Below, piece after piece: positions 44,905 through 53,963 of a stretch of DNA of 64,000 nt (positions are counted from its first letter, which is position 1; each line of letters starts with the position of its first letter). The stretch is from assembly GCF_001746205.1 (NCBI RefSeq), contig NZ_MDCO01000006.1:1-64000 (forward strand), read 5' to 3'. This DNA is from Brachyspira hampsonii. GTDB lineage: Bacteria; Spirochaetota; Brachyspiria; Brachyspirales; Brachyspiraceae. Position numbers and translations under genes: made by a program. The notes beneath the pieces were generated by a model. That model worked only from the letters and a program-made list of their open reading frames with translations. It searched no databases and was not told where the DNA came from.

Positions 44905-45695
44905 ATTAAAATTCCTCTTTTATATCTGATAGAGGCCTTAACGCAAGTTTGATTACTTTCTAAATAAAATACATTATTACCAACATTTAATTCAGGCTGC
45001 ACTCCTTTATAATTATATGAAGCCCCATTTACATTCAATCTCTCTCCATCAAAATCTATATTATAAACTCCATTTCTTAGTTCACCGCTAAATTGTATGC
45101 CGAAGTTTTGTCTATTGGCAAATAAAAATTCTAATGTTCCTCCTACTACAATAAACTCTAAATTAAAATTCACAGGAACAGGCACCAAACTTAGTGATTT
45201 GTAATTTATATCCTGTTTATTCTCTTCTATAATAGGAAGTTCATATTCTTCTTCTTTTTGTCTTAGAAAAACCTTATCCAATGCCTCAAGGGATATATCT
45301 ACAACTCCAAGATTATTTATATATTTTATATTATATCCCCCTACAGATTTCATAATATATTCTGCTTCATAAATTTCATCTTCAAATATAGTTCTTATGA
45401 AATATCTTTTAACATTACTTGATAAAATCATGCTTGTATATTTAGTATACTGTTCTTCTATTCTTATCCAAGAACCTAATTCATTTTTATATTCATAAAT
45501 AGGAATTCCTATATTAAAAGCTCTTCCGCTTGAAATATTTCCTATACCTGTTTTTATAGAATATGATCTGCTTCCGTCCGTTACTTTATAATCTGTTTTT
45601 ATATCATCAGCCTTAATACTTTGCCCTATATTTATAATATCAAAAATTTCTTCTGAATATTTATCTCTTACTATCAGTTTAAAATCAAAAGACAT
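44901..45695 (-). CDS. Distal tail protein (Dit)-like
   Basis: The 264-residue protein resembles Dit/phage-tail family proteins: an N-terminal domain with long strands ending in KYTSMILSSNVKRYFIRT, and a C-terminal galectin-like domain (GTLEFLFANRQNFG, NVFYLESNQTCVKASIRYKR) that ends RGILI much like the C-terminal beta-strand of siphophage Dit proteins. Dit forms the hexameric ring linking the tail tube to the hub. The start has AGGAG and is the first gene of the tail cassette. Confidence 0.55.
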   Translation of the reverse strand: MSFDFKLIVRDKYSEEIFDIINIGQSIKADDIKTDYKVTDGSRSYSIKTGIGNISSGRAFNIGIPIYEYKNELGSWIRIEEQYTKYTSMILSSNVKRYFIRTIFEDEIYEAEYIMKSVGGYNIKYINNLGVVDISLEALDKVFLRQKEEEYELPIIEENKQDINYKSLSLVPVPVNFNLEFIVVGGTLEFLFANRQNFGIQFSGELRNGVYNIDFDGERLNVNGASYNYKGVQPELNVGNNVFYLESNQTCVKASIRYKRGILI

Positions 45696-45783
45696 AATAA
45701 GAACTCCTTAATATGTTTATATTAATAGTAAAAAATATAAGGAATTATAAGCATTATTAGTTCTATATTTAATAAAATTATTT

Positions 45784-45867
45784 AACGCAAGGTGAGAAGA
45801 TTCTTATTTATTATTTAAATTAGAATTTTTAATAATCATATATTTTAAATTTCATTCATCGTGCGTT
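45784..45867 (+). repeat. 84-bp intergenic unit
   Basis: Bounded by AACGCAAGGT and TCGTGCGTT. Its interior is nearly identical to the unit at 46,130-46,213 but differs from the units at 28.4/35.3 kb, showing that the 84-bp class has subtypes with shared ends. Confidence 0.8.
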
Positions 45868-45891
45868 GTGTACATAACAAATTTAAAAATA

Positions 45892-46105
45892 ACTAGGGTG
45901 GGTGCTATAATTTCTAATAAAACAATAAAGAAATAAAAAACAAAAATTACAAAATAAATTACAAATTCTAAAGGGTGGGCAAGTGTAATTAAATTTTAAA
46001 ACTTAATTTACATACCCCGCCCTTTTATTTTTTCTGCTTAACTTTGAAATTATAATTTTAATTTATTTTGATGCGGTATTTAGAAATTAAAGCACCCGCC
46101 CAAGT
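45892..46105. repeat. 214-bp intergenic core element
   Basis: Starts ACTAGGGTGGGTGCT and ends AGCACCCGCCCAAGT (inverted, one mismatch). The central pair AAGGGTGGGC and CCCCGCCCTTTT flanks an AT-rich palindrome. It matches the other cores in length and plan. Confidence 0.85.
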
Positions 46106-46129
46106 GATTATTAAATTTAGAGTTTATTT

Positions 46130-46213
46130 AACGCACGGTAAGAAAATTCTTATTTATTATTTAAATTAGAATTTTTAATAATCATATATTTTAAATTTTA
46201 TTCACCGTGCGTT
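46130..46213 (+). repeat. 84-bp intergenic unit with matching inverted ends
   Basis: AACGCACGGT at one end and ACCGTGCGTT at the other are perfect 10-bp inverted repeats; the unit is exactly 84 bases. Confidence 0.85.
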
Positions 46214-46248
46214 GTGTTCGTAAGAAATTTAAAAATAATATAAAAATA

Positions 46249-46282
46249 AAAGCATCAAGTATTTATGATACCTGATGCTTTA
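46249..46282 (-). terminator. Terminator of the chemoreceptor gene
   Basis: AAAGCATCA(A)GTAT and ATAC(C)TGATGCTTT pair just past the stop; on the minus strand T-rich sequence follows. Confidence 0.65.
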
Positions 46283-46291
46283 AAATTATTT

Positions 46292-48412
46292 TTAGAATGA
46301 AGCAAAGCCATCATCTGTCATTTCATTAGAAGTTGAAGAATATGTAGAACCAAACTCATCATTTCTAACTATAGTATTATCTTGTTTTTTGGCTTCCATC
46401 TCTCTCTCCCTTTCTATAGAAGGCGGTACTTTCAATTCTTTTTTGGCAATATCTTTTTTTATAGTTTCTTTTTTACTGAAGTCTTGTTTTTTTGTATTTT
46501 CAATTTTTATTTCTTGTTTAGGTTCTTTTTTTACTTTTACTGTATTTCCTTTCATTAAATCATCATCACTTAATTTAAAGAAACTAACAGTATCTTTAAG
46601 AGCATTTGCCTGAGCAAGAAGCGATTCAGAGGTATCAGCACTTTCCTGTACTAAAGAAGCATTATTCTGAGTTACGGTATCCATTTGAGCCACGGCCTTG
46701 TTAACCTGATCTACACCTGTCTGCTGTTCCATAGCAGTAGCACTTATATCCTGCATTATTCTAGCAGTATCTTCTATTTTCTGCTGAATATCGATAAATA
46801 TGTCTTGGGACTGACGGGCGGTTTCTGTAGCTTTACTAATTTTTTCATTTGTATTATCAACTAAAGCAGTAATATCCTTAACAGATGACTGTGTAGTTTG
46901 TGCTAAGTTTCTAACTTCAGATGCCACTACAGCAAACCCTTTACCTTGATCTCCTGCTCTTGCTGCCTCAACCGCGGCATTCAAAGCTAATATATTAGTT
47001 TGAAAAGCAATGTCTTCAATAATTTTAGTTATATTTTTAATTTTTGTACTAGCCTCATAAACCTCTTCTATATTTATTGTAGTTTCAGCAATGATTTTAC
47101 CGGCATTTTCAACAGCCTCTTTTGAAGCAAGCATCATATTATTACCTTCAACAGCATGATCGGTAGAAGATTTTATTGTAGATGCCATCTCTTCCATAGA
47201 ACTTGCAGTCTCTTCAAGACTTGCCGCCTGAGATTCAGTTCTTCTTGATAAATCAATATTTCCCTGCGATAACTCCTGAGCGGCTTTTACTATATTATTA
47301 GAGGCAGTATTAACTTCTGTTATAGTTTCAGCAAGTTTTCTTCTCATACTAACAAATGATTTTGATAAAACACCTATTTCATCTTTTCTAGGTTTTATAC
47401 GCTGCTTAATATTGCTTAAATCACCTTTCTCTATTTCCTGAGCCTCTTCAACTACTATTTCAAGCGGTTTAGTTATAGTTCCAATAAATAAACTTACAAA
47501 TATGGCAAGAGCGACTATTGATATAATCCCTATTATTACACTTGCTATTATTAATTTTGTATTCTGTGAAAATATTTCATAATCCATCATAGCTAATGCT
47601 ATTATCCAAGGTCTGCTTTTCATCTTATAATAAGCGGCTGTTCTTTGATCTCCATTTACATCATAAGTAATTATTCCGCTTCCGGAACCTGCGAAAGCCT
47701 GCTTATATATAGGATTAATTTCCATATTGGCTATATTTTCATATTTCGAATCCATTATATTGTAAAGATTTTCACTAGTTATAAAAAGTCCGCCTGTCTC
47801 CCCTAAATCTATATTAGAAAAATGTGTTTGATGCATAATATACCAATCTAGAAGAACATATATATATCCTATATTTTGATTATTAGCGTCTTTCACAAGT
47901 TTTACAGCCGGCATAGCCCATTTACCTGTTACTTCTGACTGCATTAAAATATCTCCGTATACAATTTCATCATTATTAGCAGATACTTTAGACCAAGTCT
48001 GCTGAATATAATCTTTTAAATTCCTTCCTACAAGTCCAGATGATACAGAATCAGCAATGATATTTCCATTGATATCAGCAAGTCCAATATTAATTATATA
48101 CAAATTATTGTTTTTAAAATTCTTTATTGTACTTAATAATAATTCTGATGTAATAGCTTCATTTCCTTCTAAATATCTGATAACTACAGGAGTTACTGCA
48201 TAAGTATTTATTAGGGAGCTTTCTAAGTCAAACCAAGTATCTAAAACAGAAGCATATCCTGCTATGGTACTGTTAAATCCTCCAAGTTTACTGTCGCTTA
48301 TCCCTTTACTTCCTATTCTAATAGAAGATATAAGCATTGCTATTATTATAACCACAACCATAATACATATAACAAAAGGCATTCTAAATGCTAAGCTGTT
48401 TATTTTTTTCAT
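46292..48412 (-). CDS. Methyl-accepting chemotaxis protein with C-terminal CheR-tether motif
   Basis: The 706-residue receptor has a membrane helix at 11-31, a periplasmic Cache-type sensor (about 35-275; [13 protein letters not shown]), a second membrane helix (about 285-310), HAMP, methylation helices and the conserved hairpin tip ([20 protein letters not shown]). After the signalling domain comes a Lys/Glu-rich linker of about 80 residues, and the protein ends GFASF, which fits the x-[FWYH]-x2-[FWYH] pentapeptide used to bind CheR or CheB in some receptors. Ligand unknown. It is complete, in contrast to the three damaged or reduced receptors at 21.6-24.8 kb. Confidence 0.93.
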   Translation of the reverse strand: MKKINSLAFRMPFVICIMVVVIIIAMLISSIRIGSKGISDSKLGGFNSTIAGYASVLDTWFDLESSLINTYAVTPVVIRYLEGNEAITSELLLSTIKNFKNNNLYIINIGLADINGNIIADSVSSGLVGRNLKDYIQQTWSKVSANNDEIVYGDILMQSEVTGKWAMPAVKLVKDANNQNIGYIYVLLDWYIMHQTHFSNIDLGETGGLFITSENLYNIMDSKYENIANMEINPIYKQAFAGSGSGIITYDVNGDQRTAAYYKMKSRPWIIALAMMDYEIFSQNTKLIIASVIIGIISIVALAIFVSLFIGTITKPLEIVVEEAQEIEKGDLSNIKQRIKPRKDEIGVLSKSFVSMRRKLAETITEVNTASNNIVKAAQELSQGNIDLSRRTESQAASLEETASSMEEMASTIKSSTDHAVEGNNMMLASKEAVENAGKIIAETTINIEEVYEASTKIKNITKIIEDIAFQTNILALNAAVEAARAGDQGKGFAVVASEVRNLAQTTQSSVKDITALVDNTNEKISKATETARQSQDIFIDIQQKIEDTARIMQDISATAMEQQTGVDQVNKAVAQMDTVTQNNASLVQESADTSESLLAQANALKDTVSFFKLSDDDLMKGNTVKVKKEPKQEIKIENTKKQDFSKKETIKKDIAKKELKVPPSIEREREMEAKKQDNTIVRNDEFGSTYSSTSNEMTDDGFASF

Positions 48413-48576
48413 ATATTATTATTCTCCAAAATAAAAATTTATTTAGAATAAATAAATATTATTATATATATAGTAACAAATAATTAAAATTTTTGATAAA
48501 TAAATTATTAAATTTAACAATTTTTTTTTAAAATACAATATGTTTTATAAAAAAATTATAATATAATTGCAAAACA

Positions 48577-48605
48577 AAAGCTATAGTATTTTTACTATAG
48601 CTTTT
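48577..48605 (-). terminator. Terminator of the alcohol dehydrogenase gene
   Basis: AAAAGCTATAGTA and TACTATAGCTTTT make a near-perfect stem with a three-base loop. Confidence 0.8.
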
Positions 48606-48631
48606 ATTTGTTATAAAATTAATGCATAAGA

Positions 48632-49792
48632 TTATTTATAAGATTTTTCTAATACACTTAAAACTTCTTCATCTGTAAAATTATGAGGATCGCATTCAAA
48701 TAATCCTCCCATAGCAAATTTAGCATTTTTAGCTATAGCTGGTAAATCTTCTTTTTTCATTCCATAATCTGAAAGCTTCAAATTATCAACTCCGCATGCT
48801 TTTTGTAAATCAACTAAAGCATCAACAAAATCCATAGCTTTACTAGCATCTTTTTTACCTAAAGCCTTAGCCATATTAATCATTTTTTCATCACAGTCAT
48901 GTGAATTAGCAATAACTGTATAATATTCTTTACTAATAATAATAAGTCCTGCACCATGTTCAAGTTTAGGATAATAAGCACTCATAGCATGTTCCATAGA
49001 ATGTTCAGAAGTGCAGCTTGAAGTGCTTTCCACTATACCAGATAAAGTATTAGCCATAGCAACATTCTCTCTAGCTTCCATATTATTTCCATCTTTAACA
49101 GCATCTGCTAAACTTTTCCCTATAAGTTCTATAGCCTTTAAAGCGAATAAATCACTCATTTCACTAGCTATTTTATTTATATAACCTTCTGTACTATGGA
49201 ATAAAGCATCAAAACCCTGATAAGCAGTAAGTTTTGGCGGAACTGTTTTCATAAGTTCAGGATCTACTATAGAAAGATAAGGATAAGTTTTTTCATATCC
49301 GAATCCTATTTTTTCATTTCCATTGGTAATAACAGTCCAAGGATCTGCTTCTGTTCCTGTACCTGCAGTTGTAGTTATTGCAACTATTGGTAAAGGATCA
49401 TTTGGTATAGGCTTACCTTTACCTGTACCGCCGAATATATAATCCCAATAATCTCCGTCATTTGCAGCCATTATAGCAATAGATTTTGAAGAATCCATAC
49501 TGCTTCCGCCGCCTATTCCTATAACAAAATCACAGTTTTCTTTTTTAGCTAAAGCAGCACCTTCCATTACATGATCTTTAATAGGATTAGGAAGTATTTT
49601 ATCAAATAAAACATAATTTACATTTGCTTTATCTAATTGCTCTTCCAATCTTTTTAAATATCCGTATTTTTTTACGGATGTACCGCCTGTAACTATTAAT
49701 GCTTTTTTGCCGGGTAATTTTTGTTTATGCAGCTTTTCTAATGAACCGCATCCAAATATTACTTTACTAGGCATATAAAAATTAAAATTCAT
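48632..49792 (-). CDS. Iron-containing alcohol dehydrogenase (group III)
   Basis: The 386-residue protein shows the NAD(P)-binding motif IGIGGGSSMDSSKSIA (about 92-107), TTAGTGTEADPWTVIT, and the metal-binding His set: DALFHSTEGYI and SEHSMEHAMSAYYPKLEHGAGL (split, about 257-278). It belongs with butanol/NADPH-type alcohol dehydrogenases used in fermentation to reduce aldehydes to alcohols or oxidise lactaldehyde-like substrates. Cytoplasmic. ATG 49,792 is preceded by AAGGGG. It is monocistronic. Confidence 0.95.
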   Translation of the reverse strand: MNFNFYMPSKVIFGCGSLEKLHKQKLPGKKALIVTGGTSVKKYGYLKRLEEQLDKANVNYVLFDKILPNPIKDHVMEGAALAKKENCDFVIGIGGGSSMDSSKSIAIMAANDGDYWDYIFGGTGKGKPIPNDPLPIVAITTTAGTGTEADPWTVITNGNEKIGFGYEKTYPYLSIVDPELMKTVPPKLTAYQGFDALFHSTEGYINKIASEMSDLFALKAIELIGKSLADAVKDGNNMEARENVAMANTLSGIVESTSSCTSEHSMEHAMSAYYPKLEHGAGLIIISKEYYTVIANSHDCDEKMINMAKALGKKDASKAMDFVDALVDLQKACGVDNLKLSDYGMKKEDLPAIAKNAKFAMGGLFECDPHNFTDEEVLSVLEKSYK

Positions 49793-49877
49793 ATTACTAC
49801 CCCTTATAATAAAATCAATATATTATGTTTACTATTATATACCTATAATTTATTTAAATCAAATTAATTTATTATGA

Positions 49878-52800
49878 TTATGAATGAGGAATTTTTTTAA
49901 TTATTTGAAGATATTTAATAAACCTTTTTATTTTGATATTTTTTTTATTGATAGTCAATGCTTTCTTATAGTAATATAAAGAATTATTAAAATACTCATT
50001 TACTTTCCTATGTTTTTTATATTTAAAATAATAGCATATTCCTAAACTAAAATAAACTTCATAATCATTCCTGCCGTAATAATTATTTTCTATAGATAGA
50101 TTATAATTACATATAGCTCTGTCCAAATATTCTTCATCTGGTTTTTCTCTTTTATATAATAGTAAATATATATCTCCCATAAGTGAATATGCTTCTATAT
50201 TTCCAAGATTTACAGAAGATATAAGATTATCAAAAGCATTTTCTATAAAATACATTTTTGAAGTCTTTTCAAATAAATGCTTTAAGATTAGTGCTCTATT
50301 ATAATTGCATTTAGGATATTTAGAGTTTATATCCAAAACTCTGCTGTAGCAATGAAAAGAGTTTACAGCATATTCATAATTTTTAGTTTTAAGAAATATT
50401 TGATAATGCATCACTCCCATATCAAAATAATAATCTATATTATTTTTTTCTATATTAATGATATATTCCAAATAAAATAATGAAAATAAAGCATATTTTA
50501 TTCTTTTGGTAATAAAAAATAAATGTTTAAAAAAATCAATGCATAATCTTATAGAAAATATATCTATATTAAAACTGCTGAGACATTTACCAGCCTTTAT
50601 CAGATATTTATTATTTTTATGAATATCATACATAACATTATTTAAAATAAATAAATATTTATTGGCAAGAATTCTATTTTGAGGAAGAAGATTAATATAT
50701 TTATCAAAATAATCATTTATAATAATTTTGTCATCGTATTCGCTGAACAATATAAAATAAATATTGCTTAACTTTTTATAAATAATATCTATACCTGCAC
50801 CATTATATAAAGATGAATCATAATAATCTAAAGATTTCATAATATATTCATATTTGCTTTCTTTATCAAAAGTATTATTAGAAATTTTTAAATAATATAC
50901 ATCACCTAATCCTTCTAATGATATTAATGATTGTTGATTATTGTATAATACAGTTTCAAAGCAGGATAAACTATTATTAAAAATTTCTTCAACATTATAA
51001 TTACTGTAGAGATTATTATACAAAAATCCCAAATTCTCAAATGCAGTATAATATGTACTGTCAATATCAATAGCCTTAAGATAATTTTTTTCAGCTGATT
51101 GATAATTCTCAAAACTGCTTTCTAATAATTGTAAATGATAAAGAAGTGCCAAATTATAATATAATGTTTTATCATATTCATTTATCTCTAAAGCATAATT
51201 AAAATTTTCCAAAGCAGTATTAAAATATTTTATATCCTTTTTTACTTTGTACGCCTCGTAATAGAGTATAGCTTTCTGTGATAAATTTCTGATATCATAT
51301 CTGAAAATATTAAAATGTTTTTCTATATATGACAATGATAAATTAAAGTATTTATCGCTGTTATGATCTTCAATATATCTAAGCCTATAAAGATCGCTTA
51401 CAGCAATGAATGAATTTGAATGGCTGAAAAATAATAATGATTTACTAAAAAATTCATCTCTTAAATTATTATCAGAGCATGAAAACTTATCGTCTAAACT
51501 ATTACTGTATAAAAAATGATAAAAGCAGCCCAAATTATAATTCATATAATAATTTAATACATTATCATTATCTAATTGTCCTTCATTTAATAAAGTCTCA
51601 TAATCATTAATAACAAATTTAAAATAATTCACATCATCAAAATATAAAAATGCCAATCTGTATAGTTCAAATCTATTAATATATGTATAAAAATAATCAG
51701 GGTCTATAGCAAGTGCTTTATTATAATAAAATAAAGAATTATCAAAATCATCTTTATTTTTAGTTATTGAAAATCGGCATTCATACAAATAGGCAATAGA
51801 ATTTAATATATCTGTATCATCTGTATCTAAATGATTGAATGCCGACAAAGAAGCATTAAAATATAATTCATCTTTTGTATTTTTATAGCATAAAATATAA
51901 ATATGTGCTATAAAATAATATGAACTATTATCTGAATTTTTAACTTCATTATAATAATTCATAGCTGAAGAAAAGTCTTCACTATTTTGAGTTAAACTAT
52001 ATCTCATACAGTAGATATATCCCAAAAGAATATATAATATATTATTAGGATTATTAACCTCTTCTATCTTTTTTAAAACAGAAACAGCATCATCAGAAAA
52101 ATGTATGTATTTACTATACTTAAACATAATAGTATGTAAAAAACCGACATTAAGTAAAATATTAATATCATTACTTGTATAGTACAAATCTATATAATAA
52201 TTTATAGAAAGCAAATAATAATCAGGATTTTTAGTAAAAATAAATTGATCTTTATATAATTCAGCTATATGATCTAAAACAAATATATTATCATTATCAA
52301 AATCTAATATTTGTAAATATTCCTCTGCCGCAATATTAAAATGTTTTTCTTTTTCAGCATTTGAATACTTACATTTATAGAGTGAAAAAATATTATAGCT
52401 TAAATTTATATCACTGCCTATTAAATTTAATACTTCTTTGTACGATTCTAATGCTTTATTAAAATATTCATTATTTTTAGTTATCGTGTATTTAAAATGA
52501 TTTAATATTGCCGAAATAAAATGACTAATTTCGCTATTATAATGAATTATTCTTTCTATATGATCTGATGCTATATCATAATAAATATCATCATAATCAT
52601 AAATATATTTAGTATAATATAAAAATGCCGCCTTATTTCTAGCGTATAAATTATTACTGTTTTTTATAAGTATTGAATTTATACTTCCTATAACATTCTC
52701 AAAACTTTCATTATCACCGTTATAGGCACATTCATCTATATAAGAATCTACAAGCAGCGGAAGTATTGCCGTATCATTATAACGAATATTTAATATCTTA

Positions 52801-52931
52801 TCATTTTTTAGTTTTTCAGTTAAATCATAAAAAAATAAATCATTATTTTCTAATGTTTCAAAATTGAGTTTTTTAAGAAATGAAAGACCGGAATCTGCTC
52901 TCATATTATGAATAAAATTATAATAATTCAT
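49878..52931 (-). CDS. Large TPR-like repeat protein
   Basis: The 1017-residue protein is built from about 20 or more helical hairpin repeats of the TPR/SEL1 kind with strongly biased composition (Asn, Tyr, Ile, Asp), e.g. YYNEVKNSDNSSYYFIAHIY, FNASLSAFNHLDTDDTDILN, FNTALENFNYALEINEYDKT and YQSAEKNYLKAIDIDSTYYT. No signal peptide or membrane segment is obvious and it ends in a Lys-rich stretch. It probably serves as a protein-binding scaffold; partners are unknown. It lies upstream of the alcohol dehydrogenase gene with an 85-base gap. Confidence 0.7.
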   Translation of the reverse strand: MNYYNFIHNMRADSGLSFLKKLNFETLENNDLFFYDLTEKLKNDKILNIRYNDTAILPLLVDSYIDECAYNGDNESFENVIGSINSILIKNSNNLYARNKAAFLYYTKYIYDYDDIYYDIASDHIERIIHYNSEISHFISAILNHFKYTITKNNEYFNKALESYKEVLNLIGSDINLSYNIFSLYKCKYSNAEKEKHFNIAAEEYLQILDFDNDNIFVLDHIAELYKDQFIFTKNPDYYLLSINYYIDLYYTSNDINILLNVGFLHTIMFKYSKYIHFSDDAVSVLKKIEEVNNPNNILYILLGYIYCMRYSLTQNSEDFSSAMNYYNEVKNSDNSSYYFIAHIYILCYKNTKDELYFNASLSAFNHLDTDDTDILNSIAYLYECRFSITKNKDDFDNSLFYYNKALAIDPDYFYTYINRFELYRLAFLYFDDVNYFKFVINDYETLLNEGQLDNDNVLNYYMNYNLGCFYHFLYSNSLDDKFSCSDNNLRDEFFSKSLLFFSHSNSFIAVSDLYRLRYIEDHNSDKYFNLSLSYIEKHFNIFRYDIRNLSQKAILYYEAYKVKKDIKYFNTALENFNYALEINEYDKTLYYNLALLYHLQLLESSFENYQSAEKNYLKAIDIDSTYYTAFENLGFLYNNLYSNYNVEEIFNNSLSCFETVLYNNQQSLISLEGLGDVYYLKISNNTFDKESKYEYIMKSLDYYDSSLYNGAGIDIIYKKLSNIYFILFSEYDDKIIINDYFDKYINLLPQNRILANKYLFILNNVMYDIHKNNKYLIKAGKCLSSFNIDIFSIRLCIDFFKHLFFITKRIKYALFSLFYLEYIINIEKNNIDYYFDMGVMHYQIFLKTKNYEYAVNSFHCYSRVLDINSKYPKCNYNRALILKHLFEKTSKMYFIENAFDNLISSVNLGNIEAYSLMGDIYLLLYKREKPDEEYLDRAICNYNLSIENNYYGRNDYEVYFSLGICYYFKYKKHRKVNEYFNNSLYYYKKALTINKKNIKIKRFIKYLQIIKKIPHS

Positions 52932-53044
52932 ATTGTAATTTTCTATTTTTCTTGTATTCCTTCAATTTTTTATAAATTATAAAATCAGCAATTATATTAT
53001 ATATGTAAAAACAATTTATTTAAATATAAAAAATAATTTTATAT

Positions 53045-53080
53045 AAAAAAAGAAGAAATTGATTATCTCTTCTTTTTATA
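53045..53080 (-). terminator. Terminator of the Spy/CpxP-like gene
   Basis: AAAAAGAAGA and TCTTCTTTTT form a stem about 25 bases beyond the stop of the minus-strand gene. Confidence 0.6.
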
Positions 53081-53105
53081 AGGCTTAGTTTTGTTTATGT
53101 ATGAA

Positions 53106-53471
53106 TTATTTATTATTTTTTATTTCATTATATTTTTGAAGAAAATCATTGGCTATCTTTCTTAATTCTTTAGCATACTCCATATTAAAATTTATTGAAT
53201 TATTAATAATGAGTTCATCAGGATTTCTTTTATGCATTTCTAATTTTATTTTATTTCTTTCCAAATACATTTTTTTTCTTAATTCTGAGATTTTAGGCTG
53301 ATATTCTTTTTTTAATTCCATTATTTTATATAATTGTTCTTTAGTAAGAGAATCTTCATTATATATAAAGTAAGTATAAGGTTCATTACTAGAATAATAA
53401 TTTTTTCTTTCAGCGAATAATGATACAGATAATACAACTGTAATAAAAACAACTAGAATAACGCGTTTCAT
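53106..53471 (-). CDS. Periplasmic Spy/CpxP-like helical protein
   Basis: The 121-residue protein has a Sec signal peptide (MKRVILVVFITVVLSVSLFA, cut about residue 20) and a helical body beginning LTKEQLYKIMELKKEYQPKI with regular heptad-like Lys/Glu, and a second helix KELRKIANDFLQKYNEI. LT-x-EQ followed by two long helices is the typical layout of Spy/CpxP/ZraP-like periplasmic stress chaperones. No metal-binding His cluster is evident. GGAG precedes the ATG. An 84-bp/core repeat lies upstream. Confidence 0.65.
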   Translation of the reverse strand: MKRVILVVFITVVLSVSLFAERKNYYSSNEPYTYFIYNEDSLTKEQLYKIMELKKEYQPKISELRKKMYLERNKIKLEMHKRNPDELIINNSINFNMEYAKELRKIANDFLQKYNEIKNNK

Positions 53472-53566
53472 AGTTTTCTCCTAATACCAATTTTAATATA
53501 TAATAATTAGACGAATTACATGATTAAAAGTTTCCAAATATTTTAACCAAAGACAATAAAATTCTT

Positions 53567-53602
53567 TTTTGTTTTTATTTAACTTATTAACACCCACCCA
53601 AG
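53567..53602. repeat. Right end of a core element, truncated
   Basis: TTTTATTTAACTTATTAACA followed by CCCACCCAAG matches the last 36 or so bases of the full core at 53,722-53,940, so two composite elements once lay in tandem, only this edge remaining of the left one. Confidence 0.7.
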
Positions 53603-53613
53603 CTGTAATTAGC

Positions 53614-53697
53614 AACGCACGCAGAATATATTTTAAAGTTATAGTAAAAATTGTATTATTATTAGATTTATATTTTTTGTTTCGTTTACCGTGCGGT
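53614..53697. repeat. 84-bp intergenic unit
   Basis: AACGCACGCAG to ACCGTGCGGT, exactly 84 bases, between the remnant core end and the complete core. Confidence 0.8.
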
Positions 53698-53721
53698 GTA
53701 TAGGCAATAAATTAAAAATGC

Positions 53722-53940
53722 ACTTGGGCGGGTGCTAACAGATGTTATTTAAACAATAAAACAAATATAAAGCTAAAATTCAAAGTAAAGCAATAAATTA
53801 TAAAGGGCGGGGATTGAGAAAAAGTTTTTAATTTTTTGGCTTTATTCTAATTCCCACCCTCTAGGCTCGATACTTTAATATGCATTATAATATTTATTTT
53901 CTTTTTTATTTTTATTTAACTTATTAACGCCCACCCAAGT
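53722..53940. repeat. 219-bp intergenic core element
   Basis: Bounded by ACTTGGGCGGGTG and C-GCCCACCCAAGT inverted ends; the central arms AAAGGGCGGGGATT and AATTCCCACCCT surround an AT-rich palindrome. No ORF. Confidence 0.8.
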
Positions 53941-53963
53941 TTTTATTAAATTTATAGAATTAA

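Noticed and set aside
42117-45695. Complete prophage
   Set aside because: No integrase, terminase, portal, capsid or lysis genes, and no attachment sites; only three tail-like genes.
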